Shown piece by piece: positions 34,398-45,626 of a stretch of 64,000 nucleotides of DNA. Position 1 is the first letter of the stretch. The number at the start of each line of letters is the position of its first letter. Both the position numbers and the translations under genes were made by a program. The notes under the pieces were generated by a model. The model was not told the DNA's origin. It made no database searches and saw nothing but the letters and a program-made list of their open reading frames with translations. This DNA is from Cavia porcellus (lineage: Eukaryota > Chordata > Mammalia > Rodentia > Caviidae), in NCBI RefSeq assembly GCF_034190915.1, contig NW_026947486.1, forward strand, positions 99,170,123-99,234,122, given 5' to 3'.

Positions 34398-34766
34398 TTT
34401 CTATTTTTGTAGGTTAATTTCTGTGTTGGTGCTTGTGTATTGATTATAGTGAATAGCTTTATTGTTAGTATTTAGAATCCCTCAGAAATGATTACTTCTC
34501 AGAGCTTTCTTCCAGGTATAGCTGAACTTTGAGTTTTGAGTCTTTGGCAAGGTCTTACCTCTTCAGCTTATTGGGTATGAGAAGTTGCTTCTAACTTGGC
34601 CTAGTCTCTGACTCTTTCGCACTGGCCTACAACATTATGACCCTTAAGTATTCTCAGTCTTGCACACCAAGGAGGACAACTGATAAGAACCATTATGTCA
34701 TGTTGGCTCTAGGGGTAAAATCAGCAATAACAATACCATGAAACACAGCTTAGAAAATGACAAACT

Positions 34767-34877
34767 GGGGCTGGGGATTTAGCTCAATGGCATAAGCGCC
34801 TGCCTTGCAAGCAGGCAGTCATGAGTTCGATCCCTGGTACCGATAAAAGCGAAAAAGACCAAAAAAAAAAAAAAAAA
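34767..34877 (+). mobile_element. Well-preserved ID SINE
   Basis: GGGGCTGGGGATTTAGCTCA starts an intact tRNA-Ala-like head. The A box (TAGCTCAATGGCATAAGCGC) and B box (GAGTTCGATCC) are both near consensus. A GATAAAAGCGAAAAAGACC linker and a 17-A tail follow. The flanks both read AAAATGACAAACT, a 13-bp perfect target duplication. Intact promoter boxes, a pure tail and perfect flanks mark it as the youngest SINE in the window. Such ID copies are transcribed by RNA polymerase III when conditions allow. Confidence 0.95.
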
Positions 34878-35019
34878 TGACAAACTTTGGTAAACATTAA
34901 TACGCTACCTTTAACCATATGAAGTATACATATGGATTTATGACAAGATCTGAAATGAATAGAAAATTGTGTATGTTAAGGAAACCCTTGATGAGAAGAT
35001 CTGACCCTCAGAGAAGAAA

Positions 35020-35290
35020 ATGTAAAAGGATATGTTGGAAAATAGAGATATAGAAGAAGATGATGAAGGTGAACCAAGACAAAGAAGAAGAAAAGGAGCA
35101 AGAAGTAGGGGAAGGGGGAATAGGAGGAGGAGAAGCAAAATAAGGAGGAGGAGGAAAAGGAGAAGCGGAAGAAAGAGAAATTACAATTAAGGCCTCAGGA
35201 CAAAGGAAGATTATTAAAACTTTGGGAAGCTGGGGAAAAAGACAAAAAGGAAGGAGAGAAAGAAGATATAAAACAAAGAGCAAAATAGAA
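35020..35290 (+). repeat. Polypurine low-complexity tract
   Basis: About 270 bp made almost only of A and G on the plus strand, with many GGA/GAA triplets. The complement produces the Ser/Pro/Phe/Leu-rich spurious frames seen on the minus strand. Long purine tracts like this can form triplex (H-DNA). Confidence 0.85.
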
Positions 35291-35299
35291 CAGCAACAA

Positions 35300-36330
35300 A
35301 GGTACTAGAAATTAAGTTTACACTCATAAAAATGGATAATAAGGTCCGTATAGTTTTTACACAAGATGAGTCTGGAACATCTACTAATCCCAGGAAACAC
35401 ACACAAATGCACAAATACATGCCCAAATGTGCACATGTAGATGAATACATACATATTTGTGACAGTATGTTATGAGCACATGTAAGGACACTGAAACTTG
35501 AAACTACATGTGCACTGAATCATTTGTTTATGTGGATCAGGAAATTCTATATTTCTACTTAAGCTAGTATAGGTTGCTTTCCAGTGATTTATTAAAGGTA
35601 AGATAGCAAGAAGCCAGTCCCTACTGGTGAGGAACATACTAGAAACAACGAATTTGTAGACTAAGGTATGACGAAGGCTAGTGAAGACCCCCAGTCCTCC
35701 AGGGATAGAGTTTTGCCACTTGTTAGCAAAGCAGCTGTAAATATTGACTGTGCCTGTGACCCCCAAAATGGCCATGGAGTCGGATGTGTGTGTTATCACA
35801 GCCCTCATGGATCGTTCCTTGTTGGCTGTCACTTGCAGCTTTACTCTGGCTCTGAATGCAAGGGCTAACTGGACCTGCTGTCCTCTGGGCTTGAGGTTTT
35901 GCCTTTTTGTCTCCCAACCTGGACTTCTAATGAGTTGTTTTGATTTATCTGCCCGATCCAAGATGAAAGCTTCCACATTCGTCTTGCTTCCATAGACAGG
36001 AATATAGGACTGAAACTCTACAGAATTGGCTAGGACACGTATCTTGGTATGTTCTGTTCTATGACTTAAAAGTTTTGACTTCAGGTAGATTCAGGCAAAA
36101 GTTAACACCCTTCAGGTCAATATTGCCATCAGCATAGTTGACCACAGATTCAGAATACCATTCCAAGAAATCTCTGGGAAGATAGATACACGTGGGGGAC
36201 ATCTTATAGCCAGTTGTTAACCGTGAACTCTGATTTTGGTTATGGTGGTATTCACTGTAAGTACTTAGCTTCATCATCACAGTGCTGAATGAATTTTGGA
36301 CAACAATTGACTATGGTAAAGGATACTAAT
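35300..36330. other. Anonymous sequence with an unrecognised minus-strand frame
   Basis: Contains a 168-codon minus-strand frame (35470-35976) and a 73-codon one (36059-36280) that match no family I recognise. They could be remnants of a retrocopy or an ERV, or chance. I see no promoter, no start context of note and no domain. Confidence 0.3.
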
Positions 36331-36334
36331 TGTG

Positions 36335-36517
36335 CATGTGCCGTGAAAGAGTAACATCTGCCTCCTCCTGCCTTGATCCCCCTCTGCTTTTTGCTTGACA
36401 TGTTATAAAGTTTGTCTTTTTGGCCACACATAACCTGTGAGCACAAACAAACCTTTTCTTATTTAAATCCTAGGGGGTGGGCTATTATGCCTTAGCAAAA
36501 AGAAAGCAACTAAAACA
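36335..36517 (+). mobile_element. Possible MaLR-like LTR 3' part
   Basis: GAGCACAAACAAACCTTTTC, then GGGCTATTATGCCTTAGCAA and AAGAAAGCAACTAAAACAGA, resemble the ends of the MaLR-like LTRs in this window (AAACCT...GTCTCAGCAA...ACTAAGACA). The 5' half is not recognisable. Confidence 0.4.
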
Positions 36518-36779
36518 GATTTTGGACCTTGGAATCATTCACACAGTGTGCATTTTAGATGCACATGGAATGCAAGACTTGTGGAGTCAGGGAGACTTAC
36601 ACCAGTATTTCAGAAGAAGGACGGAGAGGCCATGCAGTGGGCCCCTGGGAGCGCAGTTCATAATTCTGTGAGAGTGCAACCAGTGCAGTGGAGATTACAG
36701 TATGTTGAAAAAGCCACTGTAACTAATTGTCTCTTCCCACTGGGATCTGCTCTAAAGGTGATGAAATATGAAATCCACA

Positions 36780-36960
36780 GATACAGGAGTACGGAATAAA
36801 GCAAGTATAGTTTATGGCAAAGGCCTGAGAAGAGGTCTTGCTAGCTGAAAAGACCTGCAAGGGTGGACAGTGAGGAAATGCCCAAATTCTGGGCTTTATA
36901 TGCAGATTGTTGGGGAATTTTTGGTGGACACATGAAAAATGAACTTCCTGCTTTAATTTA
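36780..36960 (-). repeat. Possible LTR-like segment
   Basis: On the minus strand, CTGCATATAAAGCCC (TATA-like) is followed by GCAGGTCTTTTCAGCTAGCA and CTTGCTTTATTCC about 110 bp downstream. This is a spacing seen in retroviral U3-R regions. No second LTR, no ends and no target duplication are visible. Confidence 0.25.
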
Positions 36961-37339
36961 GTATTCTAGTGTTAGGAGAACAGACTTACAGGGTACCCCC
37001 AGCTCTCTATGGCATATTCCACTGAGCCACTTTCCCTTCTCTTCCAATTTTCCCGGGGCTTACCTCAGTTAATTAAGGCCGCTATCCTCACTGTCTATTG
37101 TTTATTTATCCCCTGGTTTCAACCTGTTCTCAACACTGTTCCCTAACTGCATGTAGGAAAAGGGGATATAATTTTTCTCTGGCTTCTTCCAATTTATAGA
37201 ATGCGTTGGCAGAACAGCATTCAGGGTCCACTACTGTGAAATCCATGAGCCCTGTGTAGAAGTGGACTGGAATTTCCAATCTTTGGTGAGTCTGTACCAC
37301 TATCTGGAGGTTGAAGGATGTCAAATAGGAAGTCACAAA

Positions 37340-40300
37340 TTTGACTAAGCAACTGATTACCTATGGTATAAATAGTAAGGCTATAGGAAACATTATCAGT
37401 GGCTAGAGTGTAAAGTAACCAGAATGCTCAATTCCAACTCTGATCAGGATTTCCATGACTCAGGTAGTTGTGGTAAATTTTAGGAGTCAACAGCCTAACT
37501 GAAATCCTGACCTTTCCTATAACTGTTTTAAGATGCTTTTTATTTGATGAGAATTTTTTACGTACGTATAAGTTTTATTTATGAATGTGCATGTTCCTTA
37601 TGTTTAAGCTATAAGAAGATGGAGAGCTCTGTGGTTTTAAAATGCAATTTCAGGTAAAGAATGAAAAATAGACTTTTGCTGAGCTTCTATAGCTGCCACC
37701 ATGGAATTTTGGTCTCATTGAACCATAACAGGGATAAATGACAGGTGTACCTGGAGAATACAAGGAGTCCAGTGCAGAAATTGGAGCCCCTTTGTATATC
37801 TAGTGTATGTTACTATTATTTTTCATAATTCTTTTTAGACATATTTTTCTGTTGAGTGTTTAAGATCAAGTTAAAATGAGGCCTGTGTTAATCAAATTTA
37901 ATTCATCTAAAATCAGCGTCAAATTTGTAAAATACAACCTAACGGTGACATGTTTGGGTCATGAGTATGGGCAGCTCAGGATCTCTCCCAAGATGCCACC
38001 TAAGGTTGTACTTTATAAACTTGGGCTGGTTTTAGATGGATGACTTCAAAAGGTTGATTTCTCTCCATATGTAAGTGAACCAGTAAAGAGATAAGACCTC
38101 AAGTTTTTTTGCACCACGAATCAATACCACAACCTTGTGCCTGTTAGACAGGCACTTAAGTCATTGCATTATACTCCTGGCTTCACATTTGGTCTTATAC
38201 TAAGTAGAGATGGTGAAACAGTGTCTCATTTAGCAATCTATATTTCTTCTCTGTGATAAGTTGTTTTATACTGAATTAGAAATGTAGATGTATTTTATAT
38301 AGAGAAAAGAAAACCCAATATCTACAGTATAACAACCTCAGAATCATTGCTATGTGACAGTGTTATATTTATTCTTGATTTCCAATTTTTTCAACAAAAC
38401 TTTGTAACTATTATCTGTTGATATGCAGAAGAATTTGTCTTCGATGCAGCCATGAATTGAAAAATAACAGTGATCTGGCCACACTTTATTGTACAAGGTG
38501 CTTGATATCCACTTAAGGTTACGATACATGAACTTAATGCTCCCATTTTCTTACCAGCATAATTGTCCTCCTGGGTGTCCAACCCTGAATGCTGAGAGAC
38601 CTAACTAAACAAACAACAACAATAAAAAAACAGATAAGCAAGGTAACAGGAGAGCCAGTATTTCAGGATTTTGGCCCTGGCACTCCAAAGTCAACAAGGA
38701 CCCAAGACGTGAGGAGACCTTTTCAAACTACACTAATGCTCTGAAGAGAGTTTTGGGCCCCAGAAGAAAGGAGTCATTCAATGTATATTGTGCTAAAATT
38801 TAGCACATTTTGCTCTCTAAATTCATTTTTACTACCCAAAAGCCTAAACGTACAAAACATAAGAAGATATCCTGCATAAATATAAAGTAATATAAATTAC
38901 CTTTGTTTTTTAAAAATAATTTTGTAAATTGAAACAAGAGCAACATAATTTCTCAAGAAAATATTGTTTTAAACATAGAGACTAAAACCTTTAATCCCTA
39001 CCAACTTAAGCATATAATAATACTTTAATAATATTGGTGTGTGCCAGCATGTGACCTGGGGAAAAAATTGGAAAGTCACACAACAGTGGAGAAAGTGGGA
39101 GAAATTGTTTTAGGCAGCTACTTTTTCAGAAAACAAGGGGAGTGTAGTCCAGCACTTTTCTAAGCCCAAAGCATCCCACTTCTTTATCTTAATGATTACA
39201 TAACATGACCTGTGAAAAACAATCATAGCATCTAATACACATGCGTACGTTGACCGGGGAAAAATGCTGAATATATTGCACACACACAATAATAGCCTCT
39301 GTGTCTACAAAAACAGTTTTTGATGTTATTTAGAATGGTGAAGTGAGTAGGAGCAAGAAGCATGGAATCAGGCTATTTCACTTTCTATCTCAGATTTGTG
39401 TCACCATTGACCAAGTTGTCCCTAATCTGAGACCCTGACATTGAGAACACAATGAGCCTCTGCCTCTGGAGCTGAAGACTTATCCAAGCTTTTCTATGGG
39501 GTGCAGGGACTGCAAACTAGTGAAAACTTCAGTGAGGAGTGTGCAGATTGTATCCTAAGGTTGGTCAGACTCTACCTTTTATTGGTTTCTGATTTGAGGC
39601 CTTCTGAATATATCTAGAATTGGCAAGGCTTCATATCCTTGGGTTACTCATGTCCATTTACATTTTTTCTTCCATCTTATACAGATTTGTCCACATTTGA
39701 TCCTTGGTGCACAATCTTATCCTTCTGGAGATATATGTAGTAGGTTTCTTTAACTCTGTCTTTGACAGATGCTGGGAACCAGGTAGAGAAGTCCCTATAT
39801 TTACCAAACTAGGAATAAAGCGGTGTATATTCAAATAACACAATAGGCAGGTCCATCCATCTGCTGTCAATAGAAGAAAATGATAAGAACCCACATATTT
39901 AGTGACAGGGAATTAAAACAGGAAATGTCAGTGAAGCAAGAGATTCTGGATACGGAGTCAAGTAACAGCCATAATGGAGGATAAGACAATGTGAACATTT
40001 CAGATGAGACAATTCCCCAAAGTAATCTCTTGTGATGATTGCCAGTAGTTAGTGAGCATGCTGTGGGGAAGGATAAGGGTGTAAACAGTGAGGAAGAGGC
40101 CTCTGACTCTACGTGAATACCTGCATTTCATCATCTGTCTCAGTGGGGCTCAGGGGTGCTGTCAACCTGAGGCATAGATAGAGCCTACCAGTCATGGATA
40201 AAGGACAGTCTGAGACTAGTTCCAGTGCCTCTGCAGCAAACATGGAGGAGACATCAAACCCTGAAGAGTTTTCACTGACATCCTAACTTAATCAGCAGAA

Positions 40301-40840
40301 ACCTGGAGAAGCTCAGAAAAAATTTTATGTGTCCCAGTGGGTGCTTAGGCCAACACAGCAACTCCAGAGAGGATTATGCTTGGCTCACATGGCCAAGTGA
40401 TGTACTTTCTTATGACTGCTTAAGCCCATGAAAACAGAATTACAACTACTTACCCTTTTAATGGTTAACTCATCCCCCACCAATAAAACTGAATTTTCAT
40501 TCTTATTTATTTAAAATGTGATTTATAATAACAGCTTCTTGAGGAACACTGGACAGGGGATCCATTGATATAAACATCCTATTCATTCATTTTCAAGTGA
40601 GGACAATTGTGATTTCCAACTGCAAGCATAACACTTCCACTGATTGTCTGAGAAATAATGGAAGACTTGGTCATTGATTTGTAAAGACTTGGCTGTTCAT
40701 TTGTGAAGTGTCCTCTCCACAGCCACGTTTGAGAGGTATCCATCCTGTTCTTTAAACCCTATCTGCTAACTATGGTGAAAAGGCTTTATCTTAGTGCAAG
40801 TCATGGGCTGGATATGTTTTAAGATACTTGTTTTTGTTGT
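37340..40840. other. Anonymous sequence
   Basis: No gene recognised. One degraded ID SINE is listed separately. Short frames on both strands are no longer than expected by chance. Confidence 0.4.
38108..38190 (-). mobile_element. ID SINE, strongly diverged
   Basis: The plus strand shows the reversed layout TTTTTTGCACCACGAATCAA, GACAGGCACTTAAGTCATTG, CATTATACTCCTGG. The head and tail of an ID are recognisable, but the A and B boxes are damaged. Confidence 0.6.
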
Positions 40841-40844
40841 TGTT

Positions 40845-41037
40845 TTGTTTTTTCTTAAATTATTTTAGTTTATTAGCACATGTCTGTAGTATATGTTTAC
40901 ATTCCTTGTGGGAAGTTGGTATGTTTTTCATCCAATATCTCTTCCCTCCCTTCCCCATTCTTCCCATCCATTGATCATCTTCCGTTTTGATACAAGCTTG
41001 CAGTACTTAATGTTTGCAATTGTGTGAACCTGGTACA
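40845..41037 (-). mobile_element. L1 3'UTR fragment, part 1
   Basis: T-rich and CTTCCC-rich reversed L1 3'UTR that continues at 41508-41775 after the inserted LTR. The two parts together give the same order as 10715-11270. Confidence 0.6.
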
Positions 41038-41502
41038 TATTATGTCTTGTGTCTATGCGTCCCCCCAAAGCCTCATGTGCTCATAAGGAAGGCTCTATAA
41101 AGGGGTGGCTGGATCTAGAGTGTGTGATGCTGGGGTCCAGGTGTGTGATTAATAATTACTACACTAATTGATTGGTTTGGCATAGTTCTGGCTGTATATG
41201 AAGAAAAAAGCCTAGTCTTGTTGTTAGTTCTGCTCATCCTAATGGCATGTAGCCTCGATAGAACACAAGGAACATAAAAAGGGCTGCTTCTTTGCCTGCT
41301 GCTTTGATGTGTGCTGCTTTTCTGCCTTCTGCTGCCACGATCTATTCCTCCCCTCTGATTTATGCCTGCCATACCACGCTGCCTTGGAGCCAGCCAACTA
41401 TGCACTGAAACCTCTACACACTCTGAGGCACAGTAAACCTTTGTCCTCTAACATTTTTGTTGCATATTTTGTCTCAGCAACAAGAAAAATATAACTGAGA
41501 CA
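41038..41502 (+). mobile_element. MaLR-like solo LTR with 5-bp target duplication, inserted in L1
   Basis: The best bounded LTR of its family here. It starts TATTATGTCTTGTGTCTATG (a TG-to-TA change in the canonical start) and ends AAAAATATAACTGAGACA. The flanks are GTACA at 41033-41037 and GTACA at 41503-41507. The 5-bp duplication is that of ERVL/MaLR-type integration. Contains CCAACTATGCACTGAAACCT and TTTTGTCTCAGCAACAAGAA. Length is 465 bp. It splits an L1 3' end. Confidence 0.85.
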
Positions 41503-41507
41503 GTACA

Positions 41508-41775
41508 CGTACATAACACTTCTCAGTTATGTTTGTTCATTCCTCATACCTTCTTTCCCTCTCTGATGACTCAATCTCTTCAACTGCTATCCCTTTTAGA
41601 AAGATCTATATCCATGCTTCTTATTACCTAACATTGGTCTTTACTTTTTCACTAAGTTTCTCATATAAGCAAAACCATATAATATTTAAGCTTGTACATC
41701 AGATTCATTTCACTTAATTTTATGGTCTCAAGGTGCATTCATTTTCCTACAAATGACTCAAGCTATTGAAAAACC
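41508..41775 (-). mobile_element. L1 3' end fragment, part 2
   Basis: Continues the L1 3' end after the LTR: TTTTTCACTAAGTTTCTCAT, GATTCATTTCACTTAATTTT, then TATGGTCTCAAGGTGCATTC, the reversed end of ORF2. Confidence 0.7.
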
Positions 41776-44700
41776 TATAGCCGTTTGTCGATATGATATC
41801 TGTGACCCATGTCCCAAAACAGGGAAAGTGAAGAGGTCACTTGTGCCATGATAAATAAACTTTTATAGGTCATAGGAACTGAGTGAGTCCATTGACATAA
41901 GTGCAGCCAATAACATATCAAGAATAATTGTGAGGTGGCCTCTTTTGAAAAGCTCTCTCTATAAAAGAATGACAGGAGTACGTTATATATACATTTTAAA
42001 AAATATAATTGTCTATAAGAAACTAAATATTGAGAAACAAGAGGCAATTTTGATGGTAAAAAATGAGGGGGGGCAAGACATAGGAGCACTAGGGGATGCA
42101 GAAGCTAGGTGATGAGTGAGAGAGAATGAACAGGAGGTTAAATCCAGTCACTCATTCCAAACACAAGTCTTATTGGTCAACGTGTGACTCCTTGAAGCCC
42201 TTAATCTCAGCCAACTTTCTGCATTGTCACAGCTGCAAAAACGTCTCCACCTCCTTTCATTCCTTTCCTATCCCTCATTCTCAGTTGATGATTTGTTCCT
42301 TTCCCTTAGCTTGCCCTCTTCCATATCCTTGATGTTAAACCACATGAACTTCTCTGTGTCATTTCCACCCTCCTTTCTGTTCCTGTACCCCTTGATTTCC
42401 ACACTGTAATGGAGCAATGCCAAAATGAGGTCCCAGTCTATCATCACGGTTGCAGAAGAGGTTGAGGGACAGAAGAACCAGAGGCCTCTGATTACTCCTT
42501 GACCTAGATACTGTGACTGGTCATCTGGCATCACATCTTGTTATAAAAATGAGGCAGCTGACAAGGATTCAATGGAGAAACAATGGCTAGAGAGCAAGGA
42601 GACAGATTTGACTCATGGTGACCCAGAGGACTAGACTCTTACATATCATGGAGACCAAAATTCAGAAAGCATTGAGCACAGAGTGAGTCACTCAGCAACT
42701 CGTGGAGGTCACTGAATAATCTCACTGAGGGATAAAGCAGATAGTTCATATTCATGGGCTGAGGTAATAAAGAATGAGAAGCATGATCTGGACGCATAAA
42801 GGATTGATAGCAGTGTGGCAGGATGTCCCAGAGAATTATTTAGCTTCATACTTGGTTGAGACCCTCTGGCAATCCATATCCAGCACATGTTGAGTGAAAT
42901 GCTGTCATATGATCAGATCCTCTGCTCCTTATCTTGCAGTCCAAGACTGTTCAGTCTCAAGTCTTGTTCTCTGCAGTTCACATGCTATAGGTAAATACAT
43001 ACTCTAAATTTCATACAGTATAAAAAGAAATCATCATTCTGCTAAGGAAACACCTAAACTACTGCCTTTCTTCGTTTGGGAAGAGAAACTTTGATGTGCC
43101 TGAGCCTCTCTGAAATCCCATAAGTGAGTTCCTGATATCAATGCCCTACACATCATAACTGTATCCTAACTTATGGTTTGATGCTCAAGAATGAATCACA
43201 TCTTCACTGATCATACATTTATTCAAATTAGTCAGACTTGGATGTGTCAGGGTTCTCACAAAATTTTGTTAAAAGAACAAAAATATTTTACAAAATCAAA
43301 GCCCCAATCTGAAAAAATGCTTCATGGGCAATGACATGAAAGTTGCGTAAGGAAAGGCAAAAGCTGTTTGCTAGAATTTAATTTAAAAAACGTAACTAAA
43401 AATGTCACAGTAAGTACACTTTAGAAGACAATCATTCAATATTATTATTTGTTCCCAAATTAAAAATTTAATAGTACCAAGACAGAATCAACTAACATGA
43501 TGTGAAAGGAGGAAAGCAAAAGGTTTGATCACAGCAGTGGGTCACAGAAGGAAGAGGACTTGCTAAGGGTAGCATTTAAGAGATTCCTGCAGGAGGATCC
43601 AGTCAGATTTAGATGACTGTTTTCACCCACCCAACAAAATACACAGCAAACCCCTGTGAAATGATCTATTATGAAAAATTATGGTCTTGAGTAAGCATAA
43701 AGTCAGATATTTTATCAACGAAATGAGTCAGAGAAAAATTTCTGTGGCTGCAAAGTAGACACACTGCTCAGAATACATCAAAATTTCATTCCCTCTGGAG
43801 GAAAGCACCTTGGGAAATATGAGAAAACAAGTAATGGAAGAAATTATTAGAAAGTCATTTGCCACTGAAGAAGAAAATGAAAATCTGAATTGTTCAGGAC
43901 ATAGTTTACTACTCCATGGAATGTCTCCTGTGACTGCTCAGTGTGAGAAAAACAATTTCAGAAGAAACACTTGAAGATACGAAGAGGAAGACAGAACGTA
44001 TGCTTCAAGAACTTAGAGCTGACACACCCAGCTGGGCCTCCTTGCTGAGAGAAAGTGACTAGGCATGCATAGCAATACCTCCTCATATCCAGGGAGCAGA
44101 AAGTTGACCATCTACAGAAAACACAAGAGCAAATCCCAACCACTTCTTCAGCAGTGGGATGTGGAAAGCTGAGGAAGAAGAAACCTAGTAAATGTGTTTT
44201 CAGAACTTGAATTCAAAAGACAACCATGGGCCTCTCCTCCTTAGGCTTTGAATGTAACCCCAAGTGTCACAGCCTGTGTATTTACAGCACAGCACATGAG
44301 GCCTGAATCCCTCTCCGATATTTTCAACCCACAAGTCCTTGACCTGCCAGCAAATCCCCCAAACTAGAAGGACAGTTCTGGAGAGGACCAGTTTCACAAA
44401 AGTCAGCCCACAAAAATCAGAAAAGTTTTCAGTGAATATGCAAGGAAACTGACCCCTATACCCTAAAGATGTAAGCTTTCTTCAGCAGGACTTGCAGACA
44501 GAGGGCATCAGGCTGGACACCTGACAGAAGAGCTTCCTGGACGTCCACTCTCATCTGCGGAGCACAGCCCTTGAGGTTTCTTGGGTGAAAGACTGTGAGA
44601 AGATGAGAAAGCAGTGTGGAGACAAAGCTGGGGTTGGTGGGGAGACCTGACTGTCTGAATGGGAGGAAAGGATCCCCCCCTCACTGCAGGGGCCTTGATT

Positions 44701-45070
44701 TATACATTCTAGCTACTTAATGTCTCATGACACCTTGTTGTCCTAGCACCCACTGTTCAGATTGTCTTGAGGCTAGGCATTCTCTGGGCTGAAGCACCTT
44801 TCTCATGTGGCATGCCCAGAGTGCTCTTTGTTCTTTGGTCAGCCCTGCCCCATATCTACACATCTAATCGATTTCCTGCTTCAACAGCTATCATCATGCA
44901 GAGGCCCATGAGGTCTGCACATCACATGCTTCAACCATTTCTCATTAACAAATCCCATGGGACATACTTCTCCCTGCTCAAGACATTTGAGGCATTTCAT
45001 TGGGAAAAACAGAGTTGTGTAGGGACTTGTTCAAGTATTATTCTAGCAATAACAGCACATCTTTGTGTGT
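41776..45070. other. Anonymous sequence
   Basis: No known gene is recognised. A 50-codon frame beginning MRKQVMEEIIRKSFATEEEN (43819-43974, +) is rich in Glu and Lys but matches no family I know. GC content is higher at 44150-44700, without an evident promoter. Confidence 0.35.
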
Positions 45071-45074
45071 TTCT

Positions 45075-45235
45075 GCAACTTAATATGGCTCAGTATAAAG
45101 CTGGAGTTAGACCTGTGCCTGGTAGTGAACTGATGTAATACCAGAACTTGGGAGGCTGAGGCAGAAGAATCATCTGCAAGTTCAAGATCAGCCTAGGGTA
45201 CAATGTGAACCCAAATTCAGACTGAACTGCATAGC
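45075..45235 (+). mobile_element. B1-type SINE
   Basis: CCTGTGCCTGGTAGTGAACT, AACTTGGGAGGCTGAGGCAG, TTCAAGATCAGCCTAGG, then TGCATAGCAAGACAAAA. A (CA)n tract has grown out of its A-rich tail. Confidence 0.88.
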
Positions 45236-45258
45236 AAGACAAAAAGACAAAACACACA

Positions 45259-45259
<1 letters not shown>

Positions 45260-45304
<45 letters not shown>
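45260..45304. repeat. (CA)n microsatellite
   Basis: About 22 CA units directly after the tail of a B1 SINE. Confidence 0.97.
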
Positions 45305-45306
<2 letters not shown>

Positions 45307-45407
45307 TGGAGCCTGAGTGGCCAACTCAACCAAGAGCGGTTCTTCCTAATAAGAGTATCTTTCTCTCAAAAGAATTCCTCTGATTTCTCTACCATGTAAG
45401 AGACAAA

Positions 45408-45547
45408 AAAGCCATGATAGGAGGCTCAGACTTGTAATACTGGCACTCAGGAAGCTGAGGCAAGAAGACTGCTACAACTTTCAGGCCAGCCTGTACTGCA
45501 GTGTGAGTTCAAGGCCAGCCCTTAACTGCATAGTGAAACTCAATATC

Positions 45548-45562
<15 letters not shown>
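45408..45562 (+). mobile_element. B1-type SINE
   Basis: GACTTGTAATACTGGCACTC, GGAAGCTGAGGCAAGAAGAC, TTCAGGCCAGCCTGTACTGC, then AACTGCATAGTGAAACTC and an A tail that runs into TA and GA repeats. The internal segment with GAGTTCAAGGCCAGCC is repeated, so the copy is slightly longer than a standard B1. Confidence 0.9.

Positions 45563-45623
<61 letters not shown>
45563..45623. repeat. Compound (TA)n(GA)n microsatellite
   Basis: About 16 TA units, then about 14 GA units, seeded in the poly-A tail of the B1 SINE just upstream. Confidence 0.97.

Positions 45624-45626
<3 letters not shown>

Larger units (their letters stand above)
32380..34690 (-). mobile_element. L1 element with ORF1 and 3'UTR but most of ORF2 deleted
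   Basis: Minus-strand L1. It has a partial 5'UTR (34690-34400), ORF1 (34397-33022) and a short endonuclease start ending at a GGAACAGCTATTTGCA patch near 32757. A jump to the ORF2 tail follows (TGCTAAGTAAATGCGTGCAC, near 32720), then a purine-rich 3'UTR to about 32380. The deletion starts at nearly the same endonuclease position as in the L1 at 6150-9105. The 3'UTR is of a different type. A second L1 fragment is nested in ORF1. Confidence 0.75.

Noticed and set aside
34767..34840. Possible tRNA gene
   Set aside because: The tRNA-like head lacks a full cloverleaf and is followed by a linker, an A tail and a target duplication, so it is an ID SINE.
34938..35450. Ser/Pro/Phe/Leu-rich minus-strand frames that look like membrane proteins
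   Set aside because: They are the complement of a polypurine tract, so the hydrophobic composition is an artefact of base content.
44767..45138. 123-codon plus-strand frame
   Set aside because: No recognisable domain, its end lies in a B1 SINE, and no promoter or splice context is visible.
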